Shown here: positions 29,789-41,300 of the stretch, in pieces | How the letters are laid out: the number at the start of each line of letters is the position of its first letter | Position numbering within the stretch: the first letter of the stretch is position 1 | Assembly: GCA_039621445.1 (NCBI GenBank) | Contig: CP154954.1 | Location: forward strand, 53,642,155 to 53,706,154 | Length of the DNA stretch: 64,000 nucleotides | Direction: 5' to 3' | DNA from: Euglena gracilis | Taxonomy: Eukaryota; Euglenida; Euglenophyceae; Euglenales | Notes under the pieces: generated by a model | What the model was told of the DNA's origin: nothing | The model's input: only the letters and a program-made list of their open reading frames with translations | Databases searched by the model: none | Translations under genes and position numbers: made by a program

Positions 29789-30480
29789 CTATTCACGAAA
29801 AAAGAGAGGGGATGGGGCTTCTGATCGCGTGACTCGGCGTGGGCCCGGCATTCTGCCGCGTTGTCGTTTTCCCCGTATGGAGGCTATCGGCATCTGCCGC
29901 CAAATTCGCGAAAAAAGAAATTTGTCAAGTAAGTTGTCAGTGGCTTCTGCGCGCCTCGCGAAATTGTCGGCTTCGCGACTTCCGTGGAACGTGGCATCAC
30001 CCTCGTCATGGTTACCAGGGTAACGCCAGGGTGCGCAGGAGGGTGAGTCTGCCACTTTTAGAGTGTGACCTGGTATATAAACTACCACCAGGTTTAATTG
30101 ACTCAAAAAATTGTGCCAACGGCATCTTCGGCCAACTGAGGACATAGCACTGTTCAGGTATTCGGTGTACCAGTGTTGGAGAGACTCGTGGTCTGTCAAC
30201 ACTAGTATTTGTACGAGTGAACTTGCGACCCAACTTCGGAATTTTTGTAGAATAAGGACAACGGCATACGTCTGCTTTTCAAGTATGCCCCATTTTACCT
30301 GTCCTTTGCTGTCTTCACCTTGTAGGTTTCTGCTGAAGAATGCTACAGGGCACAATTCACTGGACGAGTTGTGTTGACTCAACACACAGCCGACAGCATA
30401 GTCACTGCTGTTGACCTCCAGTACATATGGCTTCTACGGGTCAGCAATGTCAAGTATAACGTTGTCCAACATCAGCTGGT
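29789..30480 (-). CDS. RNase H region of the second chromovirus
   Basis: VLEVNSSDYAVGCVLSQH upstream, then CPVAFFSRNLQGEDSK, ILEKQTYAVVLILQKFRSWV, ILVLTDHESLQHWYTE and WHNFLSQLNLVVVYIPGH: the standard RNase H series of Ty3/gypsy. The C-terminal part becomes basic (RGKRQRGRMPGPRR). The continuation to the right is cut by the assembly gap and resumes in the second copy beyond 59845. Confidence 0.85.
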
Positions 30481-30733
30481 TGAGTATCGTTAGCGATTCT
30501 CGCATTGTATCATTCCATTGTATCTTTGTATTTTCAGGCACACAAATTTTGAGTTGTACCGCGTTTTTCGCGACTTCCTTCGTGTAAATCGCGTGATACT
30601 TTGCTAAACCCAAAAAAGATTTAAATATGTGATTGTTTTGATGTGATCAGCTGTCCACTTCTTTATAGCTTCAAGTATCCTTGGAGATGATCTCCTTTGT
30701 CCGTTGTTAAGAACGTGTCCACAAAATTTTATC

Positions 30734-30746
30734 NNNNNNNNNNNNN
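30734..30746. other. Assembly gap (13 Ns)
   Basis: Thirteen Ns exactly at the junction of the two 29.1-kb copies. Confidence 1.
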
Positions 30747-31017
30747 GTAACATCTCTTTTTGTCAATTTGGTGAAGAAAAACCTGAAAGTGCAATCTTGA
30801 GCATTTTTGATGCCCCTCAAAAAATTTTCTTGCGTTTTGTGCGATATTTATTCCTGGGCGGGTTAACCCCCCCCCTCTGGGGAGGAGGGGTCCAGGACCA
30901 CCCTCTCCCCCTCTCATTTAATACCCTGCCCCCCCCCCCCCCCCTGGGCAGACAGAAAGCTCCTCAGGGAGGGATCAGGTGCGGGGCATCCACCCCGGTT
31001 CTTTCCGTCCCACACAG

Positions 31018-31164
31018 GTGGACGGGATCTACGACCACCCGTTCTTCACGGAGTACCTGCAGGCGGAGCCGGCGGACGGGGGCCGGGCCGCGGCGTACGT
31101 CCCCCCCGAGATGCTGGCCACGTTCCTCGGCCTGGAGAACGGGCAGCTCAGCAAGCGGTGGCAG
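31018..31164 (+). CDS. Candidate exon, second copy
   Basis: Same splice borders as 1883-2029 with one codon changed (cag for gag, Gln for Glu). The change keeps the frame open, which is mild support for a coding exon. Confidence 0.45.
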
Positions 31165-32205
31165 GTCCGCATCCTGGCCCCGCGGCCCCCCAGCCCGGCC
31201 GTCCCGGGGCCCCGCCCGGCGCCGAGCGGCGGGCCGGCCCGGAGACGCCGGGAGAATCGGGTTCTGTTTCGCAGTGGCTTGAGCGGAAAGCCCAAGAAAA
31301 GAAGGTGCATTGTGTCCACTCATATGCATCTGCACACATCCACGTCTGACAACCCCTCGATGATGCTCTAATCCGTGCATTTAAGCAGCACAGGGTTTTG
31401 TGTGCCACAGGTGCGTTCATCATGGAGTAAAAACTTTTTCCATTTCAGTAATACATTGTTTCTGTTTTTTTCTGTCATTCATATTCATGAGAACGATTTT
31501 TTTTATTACAGTCCGGACAAAAATGATGGGGGGGGGAATGACAGGGAAAATGATGGGAAAATTTCGATTTAGGAAAACCACTGATGGGAAAATTTAGAAT
31601 TCACAGAAAATGGTTGTAATTTATCCCATTTGTGATTAGAATTTTTTGACAAAAAGGCAACTCAAAATTGCCAAAAAAAAATGTCAAAATGGTCGTCTGG
31701 GTGTCTTTTTGTGATTTTTTTCCATCACAAAACAGACCCCAAAATTGCCACCCCATATTTCTTATCCCCAACTGAACGTGCCCAAAGAGTGTAAAAAGAG
31801 TACAGGAGAAAAAAATATGGGACGTTTCTGATACCAGCATATCAGTTTTGTTTCCCGTCATTTTTATCCGGACTGTGCTCAAAGCAAAAAAATAATCAGC
31901 CATCAGCAGCGAACACCAAGCTAGTTTTCAATTCTTCAGGAGGAACAGATTTGTTGGGACGCCTCCCGAAAGAGCATTATTTTTTCGAGGATTTCTTTTG
32001 GGCTGGGGTAATTGCAACGAATTAACAGCATTAACAGCATTGTGCATACTGAGGGCGCTTTTCTGGGGGTGGCACTGGGAGATCCATGAGCGATACATGA
32101 GTGACGTGTGCATAGATATATTCCGTTCGCTAAAAGAAAAAGCGGGCCGCAGACAAACAAGTGCCTCCCCCACCTCTGCCCCACCTCTGCGTTCCGTGTC
32201 CCGAG

Positions 32206-32338
32206 TGTGGGCGGCCGTGCGTCGCGACTTCGCCCCACTGTGTGCTGGACGAGGCGCCCAACACGCTGCAGCAGAAGAAGAACCTGGTGGAGGGGCTGCG
32301 CGCGCTGGGCAGCCGGGACGACATCCTCGTGAAGGGCA
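32206..32338 (+). CDS. Candidate Cys-cluster exon, second copy
   Basis: Identical in protein to the exon at 3097-3229. Only the C run upstream is shorter. Confidence 0.35.
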
Positions 32339-32637
32339 GTGCCCACGCCCCGCCAGGGAGGGGGCTTCCCCCCGTGCATGCGGTGGCCAAGGCGGGAGAA
32401 GGCTGTTTGGGGTCATTTTTTTCGTGGTAATTTTTGTGGTTCATCCTACCTCACCACCAGAGATTCAGAGGGCATTTGGATTTGTCCAGAGGTTTTTCTC
32501 AGGCCCCAGGGGGTTTCATCCCAAGACCTTCGGGGTGATATATTTTTGAGGTGAATTTTTCAAAGGAAAAACTTTTTAATTTTGAGGTCCCCCCAAGTGT
32601 CACCAATTGATGCAATCCTTGAATTCATCTCTTGCAG

Positions 32638-32835
32638 ACGTGATGTTTGCGTCCATCCAACACATACGCGCGCGCACGCACGCACGCACGTACGCACGCA
32701 CGCGCGCGCGCACGCACGTACACACGCACGCACGCACACGCCTGCGCACGGCGGAGTGTGCTGCCATGCGGGCCGATCTTCTCGAAATCTATGATCGGCT
32801 ATACCCCACCAAGCGGAGGGCTCTGGATGCTTGAA
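32638..32835 (+). CDS. Candidate last exon, second copy
   Basis: Same as 3529-3726, with the same microsatellite (32658-32749). Just after it there is a 2-base insertion (cat ag) relative to the first copy. Confidence 0.35.
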
Positions 32836-33972
32836 CCTACCTTGCCACATGCAACCATAGAGCCCTTGTGCAGTCGTCTTATTACTCTTAGATTACTGTA
32901 GAAACGTTGTAAATCAGAGAATTTTTCGCAAGCGAACTGACCGCAGTCCTCAGTTTTTCTTTTGTATCTCGCGTTTTCAGACCTTCCTCTGGGGGGAGGC
33001 CGGAAAGTCCTAAAATTTCAGAAAGTGATGCACCGTTAGTTCAGCCAATTATAGGGGGGAAGAATGCATAACGCATAATCTGATAATCTCGCATAATTTT
33101 CGACGTCAAAAAAAATTGCCCCTAAACCCCTTCACCAAGCCTCCTCCCAGGGCTATTTTTTGGAAGCACGTATTGCTAAAATGGCCCAAATATAACACAG
33201 CGGCCAAAAATAAGGAAATATGCGGTTTTCCATTGTGTGGTTATTATACATGGAGATTTACCGGCCTGAAATGCTTTGAATTTTTTGACCCCTTTGGAGG
33301 TGGGAAATAGCTTTAAATGACAACATTGTTAAAATTGATCGAAAATGGCTTAAACCGATAGAAGTGATGTATAAATTGGAAAGCTGCAAGTGTTAGGTGC
33401 TTTAACCCCCATCCCAAATGACCCCCCCCCCAAATGACACCCCCCAAAATAACACACCCCCCCTCGGGGGCCGATTTCGAGCGCCAAAATAACACACCCC
33501 TGTTTTCCTTTGGTTTTCCATGTAAAAACAACACCCCCCCCAAAAACACCCCCCCCCTGGGGTGCCCAAATAACACACCGGGGGGTGTTATTTGGGGGGA
33601 TTTTTAGTTTATAAAGTTCGCTTTGGTTGCTTCAGGAGTGGGGGGAGGACTGGCTGGTTTATGGGAAGGGGGGGAAATGATCGTGGCTGTTTAATAGCAT
33701 TATTATCGTACTCCCTCGAGGCAAGCCGACCAGGGAGGAAGGGACACCGAGGGCGAAGCACACAGACCTTGTGAGGCCATGCCTTGCTCGCCGGCGGTGT
33801 TGTTTGGATTGTTTGGGTGCGTTGGGTTAGGAGTCCCTGCTTAGTGCCGCCTCGCCGGAGTTGGCTGACGATGCTGCTCCGACTTGGCGGCGTGGCTTCT
33901 TGTCCCTGGGGGGTGTCCCCCCCCTCCCCCCCCCTGGCCCCCACTCTCTGACCGAGGGCTTTTGAACACAAA

Positions 33973-35331
33973 TTATCTTTTACGGGTGGGGGGGTCGGGC
34001 TCACAAGGTCTGTGTGCTTCGCCCTCGGTGTCCCTTCCTCCCTGGTCGGCTTGCCTCGAGGGAGTTCGAGACACCTCGGGCTCCGCACTTTGCCCTTGTG
34101 AGGCCAGATTGTGCACTGAAATTAGGGGGGCCAGGGCATTTTCCAGGGCACCTTGGGCACCAAGTCTTTGATAATGGGCTGTAAAAGCCTCCACCCCCTT
34201 CCACTGGCCAATTTCGCAAACTTCTTGGGCAGAAAGGCCCAATTTTTTGAGTAAACCAACTCCTGCTCCTCTGGTGGAGTGGGCCCCCCACACCTGGGGG
34301 GTCACCCCATGCTTGGCCAAGAAATCTTTTGTGATAGAAGCAATGGTGTCTGCACTTATGGCCCTGAAGGGGGGTTTTAATGAAATCAGAAGGGGGCCCC
34401 CAGGTCTGACGAATAAACGTTTAGCAGCCACATAGCACATCATTAAATGAAATGGACTTATTTGGGGACATTGGGGAATGGACACCACCCGTTCCCATTT
34501 GTGAAATTTTTGTCCTTTACGCTTAATCTTGATGTAGGGTGCCCTACCCAAAACACTGGTGGTTCGTTTGACTTGTGCCAAATCTGAGGATCGATATAAA
34601 CAGAGGATGCGTGAACAAAAAATCAGTTGTGTACGCAATGTACAAATATCAGTGGGCATAGGCGCCTTTGCCAGCCCCAGGAGGATTGGGAGGGGATCCC
34701 AAAATGCCCCATACTTCTCCAAGTTTTGGTTCCAAAGCCTCTTGTAGGGGGTTAACAGAGTGTGGAATCTCAGCCCACCAAACCCAGGAATCAAAAGCAT
34801 TGCACTATAGGCATTACGGGCTTGGGCCTTGGAAAATTGGAATAATTGAATTAAAGCGTCAGCCACCTGGTCTGTGGTGGCTTCAGGGGGGGGCACCCCC
34901 ATTTGTTCCAAAATTACCCACAGAAGTGCAAAGGCACTCTGATAACGCTTTAAACTGGGGTTTCTCCCCAGGAAATCTTCAATGGTTTTAACCTGAATTT
35001 GTTTCCCTTCCAAAATTTGCCTGAGCAAATCATGCAAAGGAGGGGCCACCTGGGGGGTGGCATTTGTTCCCCCTTGCAATTGGTGAACATGCCCTTGTAG
35101 GGGGTGATTTTCAGGCAGGGGGTCCCTGGAACTTTCATTTTTATTAATTGGGGCCACCAGGTGGCTGAATCCCAGTAGGGGGTGACCATCAAAACTTTGG
35201 TCTGGGGAAACATTTTCAACCTGGGTAAAATTTTTTGAATTATTGACCAGGGGGGGTTTGCATAAAGATCCCCCATGCTGTCCAGTGGACATTGTAATGC
35301 ATTTACTGCTGTTGCTTCCCAGTGGGGCCAC
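33973..35331 (-). CDS. Tyrosine recombinase of DIRS element a, second copy, 452 aa
   Basis: Same catalytic Arg, HSTR, Trp and Tyr as in the first copy. Opens ten codons earlier because of an extra T near 35294. One substitution is Lys for Thr in VAAKRLFVRPGG. Confidence 0.88.
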   Translation of the reverse strand: MAPLGSNSSKCITMSTGQHGGSLCKPPLVNNSKNFTQVENVSPDQSFDGHPLLGFSHLVAPINKNESSRDPLPENHPLQGHVHQLQGGTNATPQVAPPLHDLLRQILEGKQIQVKTIEDFLGRNPSLKRYQSAFALLWVILEQMGVPPPEATTDQVADALIQLFQFSKAQARNAYSAMLLIPGFGGLRFHTLLTPYKRLWNQNLEKYGAFWDPLPILLGLAKAPMPTDICTLRTQLIFCSRILCLYRSSDLAQVKRTTSVLGRAPYIKIKRKGQKFHKWERVVSIPQCPQISPFHLMMCYVAAKRLFVRPGGPLLISLKPPFRAISADTIASITKDFLAKHGVTPQVWGAHSTRGAGVGLLKKLGLSAQEVCEIGQWKGVEAFTAHYQRLGAQGALENALAPLISVHNLASQGQSAEPEVSRTPSRQADQGGRDTEGEAHRPCEPDPPTRKR

Positions 35332-35400
35332 CTGGCCACAAATTTGGGCAGTTTTTTGTTGCCTGGGGAGGAAAATAAATCTGTTTCCAGATTGTGAAAT
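35100..35400 (-). CDS. Methyltransferase-like domain of DIRS element a, second copy
   Basis: LETDLFSSPGNKKLPKFVA, DLYANPPWSIIQKILPRL and WDSATWWPQLIK are all in one frame here, supporting a continuous domain after RNase H. Confidence 0.75.
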
Positions 35401-37912
35401 CTTTGAACTGTTGTCTCAGCCATTGAAAAAGTTGGGGGTCTAAAGAATAATCCCCCCTGTCCATTTCCCACCTGCTGATGGGGTCTGCTAGGCATTCCTT
35501 TGAAGGCACCCAGTTGACTTGGAGGTTTACTTGGTGCTCCATGCACCACTTGAAAAATGGTCTTAGCATTTTGTTGAAGGGGTCCTTTCTGCCCCCACCT
35601 TTTGTTAGGTAAAAATAAATTACCTGGTTGTCCACTGACAAGGAAACGGTTTCTCCAGGTTTGCTCAAACTTTTCACAGTGCTGATTGCTGCACTGAGCT
35701 CCTTTACATTGATGTGCAAAATGGAGTCTTTTCTCCAAAATTCCTGCACAATTTCTCCTGTGTGGATGTCTAGCCCCCCCCAGGCATGGGTGCTGCTGTC
35801 TGAGTGCAACATTCTGGTTGCATTTTGGGGGAAGGGTCTGCCCCCCCAGGTGTCTAGCAGAATTTTTATTTCCCTTAATTGGGCTTTGATTTCCTGGGAA
35901 ATGGGGTGTTTTGAGTCCCAGGGGGCTGTGGACTTTGCCACCAGAAAATTTGCCAGGGTGTCTGTAAAAGCCCTTAAAAAGGGCAGGGCCATTAGATTGC
36001 ATCTTATTTGGCCCAGAATGGCAGCCAACTGCCTTTTTGACATGTAATCTTTTTTCACGATTTTTCCCAGCTCCTTTTTTATGGTTTTGACTTTCTGGGG
36101 GGGCACCTGTAGCTTTCCTTCCTGGAAGTTTAGTTGAAAACCCAGATGGGTTACCACTTGGGTGGGCTGGAGGGTGGACTTTTTTATATTGATTTTGAAC
36201 CCAGAATCCAGCAAATCTTTGACAACTCTGTCCAGGTGATTTTGCAATGTGTTTTGGGTGGGGGCCACCAGCAAAATGTCGTCCAGGTAAATATACACCT
36301 GGATGCCCCTTTTTCTCCACAGCTTTTCGAATGTTTTCATCACCGACATGAAGATTTGGGGCATTATATTTAGCCCAAAGCAGCCTGTTTGAAATTCCCA
36401 GGTCTGCCCCCCCACCTGATGCCTTAAAAATGGCCTTAGGCCTGGACTTACTGGAATATGAAAATAGGCATCCTTTAGGTCTATTTTGGCTGCCCAGTGG
36501 CCTTTTTCCAAAACTGGAAAAATGTGCTGGATGTGATCCAGCCTGAAAGGTTTTACTTGAAACTGCAGATTTATTTCTCTGCAGTCGCTGATCATTCTCC
36601 ACTTGGTTGTTCCCCCTTCTGGTTTTGAAATTAAAAACCATGGGATCAAATGTTGGGTTTTTGAATCCCAAACCCGTTTCACTGCCCCAGTTTTTTCGTA
36701 ATCCAGTAGGATTTTTTCTGCCTGGTTCAGGTCCAGATTGGCTCTGGGTTTTGGGTGGGTGGACAATTTTGGGGGATTTACCCAGGGGGGTTGAATTCCA
36801 TTTTTGATTAGTTGACATGTTGCTGGGGTGGCATTTTTTGACCACCATTTTAGACTTTTCTGAAGTCTCTGGGACAGGGGGGTGTCTCCCCATTTTTCCT
36901 CCATGGAATTTATTTTCCCAATTAGATGATTTTTGGGTTGCTGGGTGGGGGGTGTTGGACATTGCACCCCTGGTGCCACTAGGGATTGAGCATTCTCTGA
37001 AGGTGGCTGGGGGGGTGTGCATGCTTTGCTCACAGACTCTCTGATCCTCCACTTTGTCATTGGCGTTGTCGATTGACATACCATAGGGGCCCCATCTTGG
37101 GTCTCCCCCTTGTTTTGGTTTGCCCCTGCCATGGGCATTGATAAGGAATATTGAGAGGGGGTTGCCCCCTTGTCCTCTATTGCCCCTTTGGGGGCATCCT
37201 CCTGGGGCTGCCACCGTACATTGAAACCCCCTGCTGGGGGACAGCCTTTTAGCTTCTGGGGTTTTTCCCCTTCTGATAATTGATGGCCCCAGTGGCCTTT
37301 AATTTGTTGTGGATGGTGTTGAGCCCAATAAGAATGACAATGGCCCCAGTGGCCTTGATGATAATTCTGGGCCCACTGGCCTTCTTGATGTCCCCATTGA
37401 CTTCTCTTTGATCTTGGGCGCCATGCCCATTGAAAATCTTGGGGGGCCTCTGGGGGCCAATCCTTTTCCCCTGATGGGGTTTTTGATGAAGAAATGATTG
37501 GGGGGGTGATGTGGACCTGTCCTGCCCCTGCCACTGGGCATTTGTTTGTGGAATCGGCCACCCTGGCCTTGGTAATGTTGGCCACCCTGGCCTTTGTTCC
37601 ATCGGCCACCATGGCCTTTGCTGTTTTGGCCGCCATGGCCCAGCTTGAACAAGGTATTGGTGTAACTGTGATTTGGGCCTCCATGGCCCTTGCCGTTTGA
37701 CAGCTGCCTTGGCTTTGGTGTCCTTCGGGTTTTTCTGACCACTGTCTGCCAAATTCTGTGGATGTCACTGGGTGGTTTTTCAGAAACTTTTTCTGGGGGG
37801 GGAGGGACAGCCACGGATCGCCACGGTTGTACCGCGCCGTCAGGTCGTCCAGCTGTGGCTGCAGCCAGTTCTTGTTGTTCAGCGACGCTCTTCTTCGTGT
37901 TGACAATTGCAT
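35303..37912 (-). CDS. Continuous Gag-RT-RNase H frame of DIRS element a, 869 codons
   Basis: Runs from MQLSTRRRASLNNKNW through LISKPEGGTTKWRMISDCRE, YLDD (36278-36289), LHSDSSTHAWGG and LADPISRWEMDRG, then leaves the correct frame at a missing T near 35391, just before the methyltransferase-like domain. The true Gag N-terminus (MTLVENIESNFVDIF, from 37973) is in another frame for the first ~220 codons, so the first third of this frame is probably partly out of phase. RT and RNase H are in phase. Confidence 0.85.
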   Translation of the reverse strand: MQLSTRRRASLNNKNWLQPQLDDLTARYNRGDPWLSLPPQKKFLKNHPVTSTEFGRQWSEKPEGHQSQGSCQTARAMEAQITVTPIPCSSWAMAAKTAKAMVADGTKARVANITKARVADSTNKCPVAGAGQVHITPPIISSSKTPSGEKDWPPEAPQDFQWAWRPRSKRSQWGHQEGQWAQNYHQGHWGHCHSYWAQHHPQQIKGHWGHQLSEGEKPQKLKGCPPAGGFNVRWQPQEDAPKGAIEDKGATPSQYSLSMPMAGANQNKGETQDGAPMVCQSTTPMTKWRIRESVSKACTPPQPPSENAQSLVAPGVQCPTPPTQQPKNHLIGKINSMEEKWGDTPLSQRLQKSLKWWSKNATPATCQLIKNGIQPPWVNPPKLSTHPKPRANLDLNQAEKILLDYEKTGAVKRVWDSKTQHLIPWFLISKPEGGTTKWRMISDCREINLQFQVKPFRLDHIQHIFPVLEKGHWAAKIDLKDAYFHIPVSPGLRPFLRHQVGGQTWEFQTGCFGLNIMPQIFMSVMKTFEKLWRKRGIQVYIYLDDILLVAPTQNTLQNHLDRVVKDLLDSGFKINIKKSTLQPTQVVTHLGFQLNFQEGKLQVPPQKVKTIKKELGKIVKKDYMSKRQLAAILGQIRCNLMALPFLRAFTDTLANFLVAKSTAPWDSKHPISQEIKAQLREIKILLDTWGGRPFPQNATRMLHSDSSTHAWGGLDIHTGEIVQEFWRKDSILHINVKELSAAISTVKSLSKPGETVSLSVDNQVIYFYLTKGGGRKDPFNKMLRPFFKWCMEHQVNLQVNWVPSKECLADPISRWEMDRGDYSLDPQLFQWLRQQFKDFTIWKQIYFPPQATKNCPNLWPGGPTGKQQQ

Positions 37913-37973
37913 TTCTCATTGAAGTCTTGAATATGTCAACAAAATTGGATTCAATATTCTCCACGAGTGTCAC
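37299..37973 (-). CDS. Gag-like N-terminal frame of DIRS element a, second copy
   Basis: 224 codons, as 8187-8861 with one change (Ile for Ser in SDIHRIWQTVV). Contains the GHGG/GQGG repeats. Confidence 0.6.
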   Translation of the reverse strand: MTLVENIESNFVDIFKTSMRNAIVNTKKSVAEQQELAAATAGRPDGAVQPWRSVAVPPPPEKVSEKPPSDIHRIWQTVVRKTRRTPKPRQLSNGKGHGGPNHSYTNTLFKLGHGGQNSKGHGGRWNKGQGGQHYQGQGGRFHKQMPSGRGRTGPHHPPNHFFIKNPIRGKGLAPRGPPRFSMGMAPKIKEKSMGTSRRPVGPELSSRPLGPLSFLLGSTPSTTN

Positions 37974-38352
37974 CTTCCGGATAATTCGATTGGTTCAATT
38001 CTTTGAAATTCAACAAGCAGCTTCTTTGAATTGAAGTTCCTTTCTTCTGGGTTGTCGAAGGGCAAATTAAGAATCAGCCAACTCCGGCGAAAAAAAGGCA
38101 CTAAGCAGAGACTCCTAACCCAACGCACCCAAACAATCCAAACAACACCGCCGGCGAGCAAGGCATGGCCTCACAAGGGCAAAGTGCGGAGCCGGAGGTG
38201 TCTAAACGTACCGCAGGAATCGGGTGGGGTGTGTCTTCTGTTCCGGTGGAGGATTATGCGCTCTTTTTTTAAATAAACCCCCGAAGGACACCTCGGGCTC
38301 CGCACTTTGCCATTGTGAGGCCCTGCCTTGCTTCAGCAAGGCATGGCCTCTC

Positions 38353-41300
38353 GTACTCCCTCGAGGAAAACCGACAAGGGAGGAAGGGGCACCGAGGGCG
38401 AAGCACAAAGACCTTGTGAGGCCATGCCCTGCTCGCTGGCGGTGCTGTGTGGATTGTTTTCTGCGCTGGGTTAGGAGTCCCTGCTTAGTGCCGCCTCGCC
38501 GGAGTTGGCTGACGGTGTGGCTCCGACGTGGCGACGTGGCTTCTTGCCCCGGGGGGGGTCCCCCCTCTGCCCCCCTGGCCCCCATTTTCTGCTGACCGCG
38601 GGCTTTCGAAGACAAATTTTCTTTTACGGGTGGGGGGGTCGGGCTCACAAGGTCTTTGTGCTTCGCCCTCGGTGTCCCTTCCGCCCTTGTCGGTTTTCCT
38701 CGAGGGAGTACGAGGCACCTCCGGCTCCGCACTTTGCCCTTGTGAAGCCTGATTGTGCACAGAAATTATGGGGGCCAGGGCATTTTCTAAAATGCTTTGG
38801 GCGCCAAGTCTTTGATAATGGGCCGTAAAAAGCCTCCACCCCCCGCCACTGGCAAATTTCACAAACTTCTGGGCAGAAAGGCCCAATTTTTTGAGTAAGC
38901 CAACTCCTGCCCCTCTGGTGGAGTGGGCCCCCCACACCCGGGGGGGGGGGGGGGTACGCCATGTTGGGATAAAAATCTTTAGTTATTGAAGCAATTGTGT
39001 CAGCACTTATGGCTTTGAAGGGGGGTTTTAGTGAAATCAGTAGGGGACCCCCAGGCTTTACGTTAAATCGGGTTGCAGCCACATTAAGCCATCATTAAAT
39101 GAAAAGGACTTATCTGTTGGCACTTTGGAAGTGAAACAACTCTCTCCCATTTATGGAATTTCTGGCCTTTACGCTTAATTTTAATGTAGGGCGCCTTGCC
39201 CAACACACTGGTTGTTCGTTTGATTCTCTCCAGATCAGAAGATCGATATAAACAGAGAATTCTGGATCAAAAAATAAGCTGTGTGCGCAACGTGCATATA
39301 TCAGAGCCAGCCCCAGGATGATGGGGAGGGGATCCCAAAAAGCTCGATATTTTTCCAGATTTTGATTCCAAAGCCTCTTGCAAGGGGCCAACTTGGTGTG
39401 GAATCTCAAACCACCAAACCCAGCAATTTAAAGCATAGGCATTACGTGGCTGGGCCTTGGAAAACTGAAATAACTGCACTAAAGCGTCAGCCACTTGGTC
39501 AGTTGTGACTTCAGGGGGGTGGGGAGTATCGCCATTTTGTCCAAAATCACCCATAATAATGAAAAGGAACTCTGATGACGCTTTAAGCTGGGGTTTCTCC
39601 CCAGGTAATCGTCAATGGATTTATTCTGTATTTGTTTCCCCTCCGATATTTTCCTGAGAAAAACATGCAAAGGAGGTGCCCCCTGTGGGTGGCATTTTCT
39701 CCCCCCTGCAATTGGTGAACATACCCTTGTAGGGGGTGATTTTCAGGCAGGGGGTTCCTGGTACTTTCATCTTTTTTAATTGGGGCCACGATGTGGCTGA
39801 ATCCAAAAGGGGGTGACCATCAAAACTTTGGTATGGGGAAACATTTTCAATCGTGGGATAAATTTCTGAATGACTGACCAAGGAGGGTTTTCATAAAGTC
39901 CCCCTCCAGGGGACATTGGAGGGCATCAACTGCCCTGGCATCCCAGTGGGGCCATCTGGCTACAAAATTGGGTAGTTTTTTGTTGCCTGTGGAGGCAAAT
40001 AAATCTGTTTCCAAATTTATGAAATCTTTGAACTGCTGCCTTAGCCATTGAAAGAGCTTGGGCTCCAGTGAGTAATCCCTCCTGTCTGACTCCCAACTGC
40101 TTATTGGGTCTGCTAAGCGTTGCTGTGCAGGAACCCATTTCACTTGTAGAAAAAGTCTTTTGAAAAAGTCTTTTCTGCCCCCGCCCCCTTTTGTCAGGAA
40201 ATAATAAATTATCTGATTGTCCACTGAAAGGGACACCGTTTCCCCTGGCCTGCTTAGACTTTTCACTGTGCTGATGGCTGCATGTAATTATTTTACATTT
40301 ATATGTAAAATTGAGCTTTCTCTCCAAAACTTCTGGACAATTTCTCCAGTGTGAACGTCAAACCCCCCCCAGGCATGGGTGCTGCTGTGTGAGTGTAACT
40401 CCCTTGTTGCCTTTCGGGGGAAAGGCCTCCCCCTGAGGTGTCTAGCAGATTTTTTATTTCCCTCAAATGGGCTTTTATGTCCTGTGAAATGGAATGCTTT
40501 GAGTCCCATGGGGCTGCAGATTTTTTGACCAAAAAAATTGTTAGGGAATCTGTGAAAGCCCTTACCTTATTTGGCCCAAAATGGCAGCCAACTGCCTTTT
40601 CGACATGAAATATTTTTTCACTATTTTTCCCAGCTCCTTTTTTATTGTTTTGGCCTTTTGGGGGAGAATTTTTAACTTTCCTTCTTGGAAACTCAACTGG
40701 AAGCCCAAGTGGTTTACCACCTGTGTGGGCACCAAGGTTGACTTTTTGATGTTTATTATGAACCCCGAATCGATTAGGTCTCTGACCACACTGTTTAAGT
40801 GGTTTTGCAATGTACTTTGGGTGCGGGCAACCAATAAAATGTCGTCCAGGTAAACGAAAACCTGGATTCCTTTTTTCCTCCAACGTTTTTTGAACGTCTT
40901 CATGACTTACATAAAAATTTGTGGCATCACATTCAGGCCAAAACAGCCTGCCTGGAATTCCCAGGTTTGCCCCCCCACATGATGCCTTAGAAAGAGTTTA
41001 GGGCTGTATTCACTGGATTGTGAAAATATGCGTCCTTCAGGTCGATTTTGGCCGCCCAGTTGCCTTTCTCCAAAACCGGTAAAATGTTTTGAATGTGATC
41101 AAATTTGAAGGCTTTCACAATTTTGGTTTATTTCCCTGCAGTCGCTTATGAACCTCCGCTTCGTTTGCCCCCTTCTGGCTTTGATATTAGGAACGAGGGA
41201 ATTAGGTGTTGGGTTCCTGAATCCTGAACCCTCTTTATGGACCCAAATTTTTCGTAATCAAACATTTCGTTTCTGCCTGTTTCAGGTCAGGATGGCTCTG

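Larger units (their letters stand above)
1612..30733. repeat. First copy of the 29.1-kb near-identical segment
   Basis: Starts with gtaacatctctttttg and ends with acaaaattttatc directly at the N gap. The same two ends occur at 30747 and 59845. Gene order and almost every base are repeated. Differences are short: homopolymer length changes, single substitutions and a few clusters. It contains candidate exons, three DIRS elements, an unknown gene block, a nested chromovirus and the 3' part of a second chromovirus. Confidence 0.97.
28343..30733 (-). mobile_element. Second chromovirus, 3' part (cut at the assembly gap)
   Basis: RNase H, integrase and chromodomain only. The RT, protease and gag that should follow to the right are found only after the second copy, from 59716 to about 63900. 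This supports the contig-overlap explanation. Confidence 0.85.
33708..38202 (-). mobile_element. DIRS element a, second copy
   Basis: Same ends and internal complementary region (about 33998-34105). This copy carries a continuous Gag-RT-RNase H frame of 869 codons, which argues that the breaks in the first copy are errors or allele-specific. Confidence 0.92.

Noticed and set aside
34950-37214. A 754-codon minus-strand ORF in the second copy as a single gene
   Set aside because: Its right two-thirds read the RT region out of frame (Lys/Pro/Gly-rich text without RT motifs). Only its left part, the methyltransferase-like domain, is in phase.
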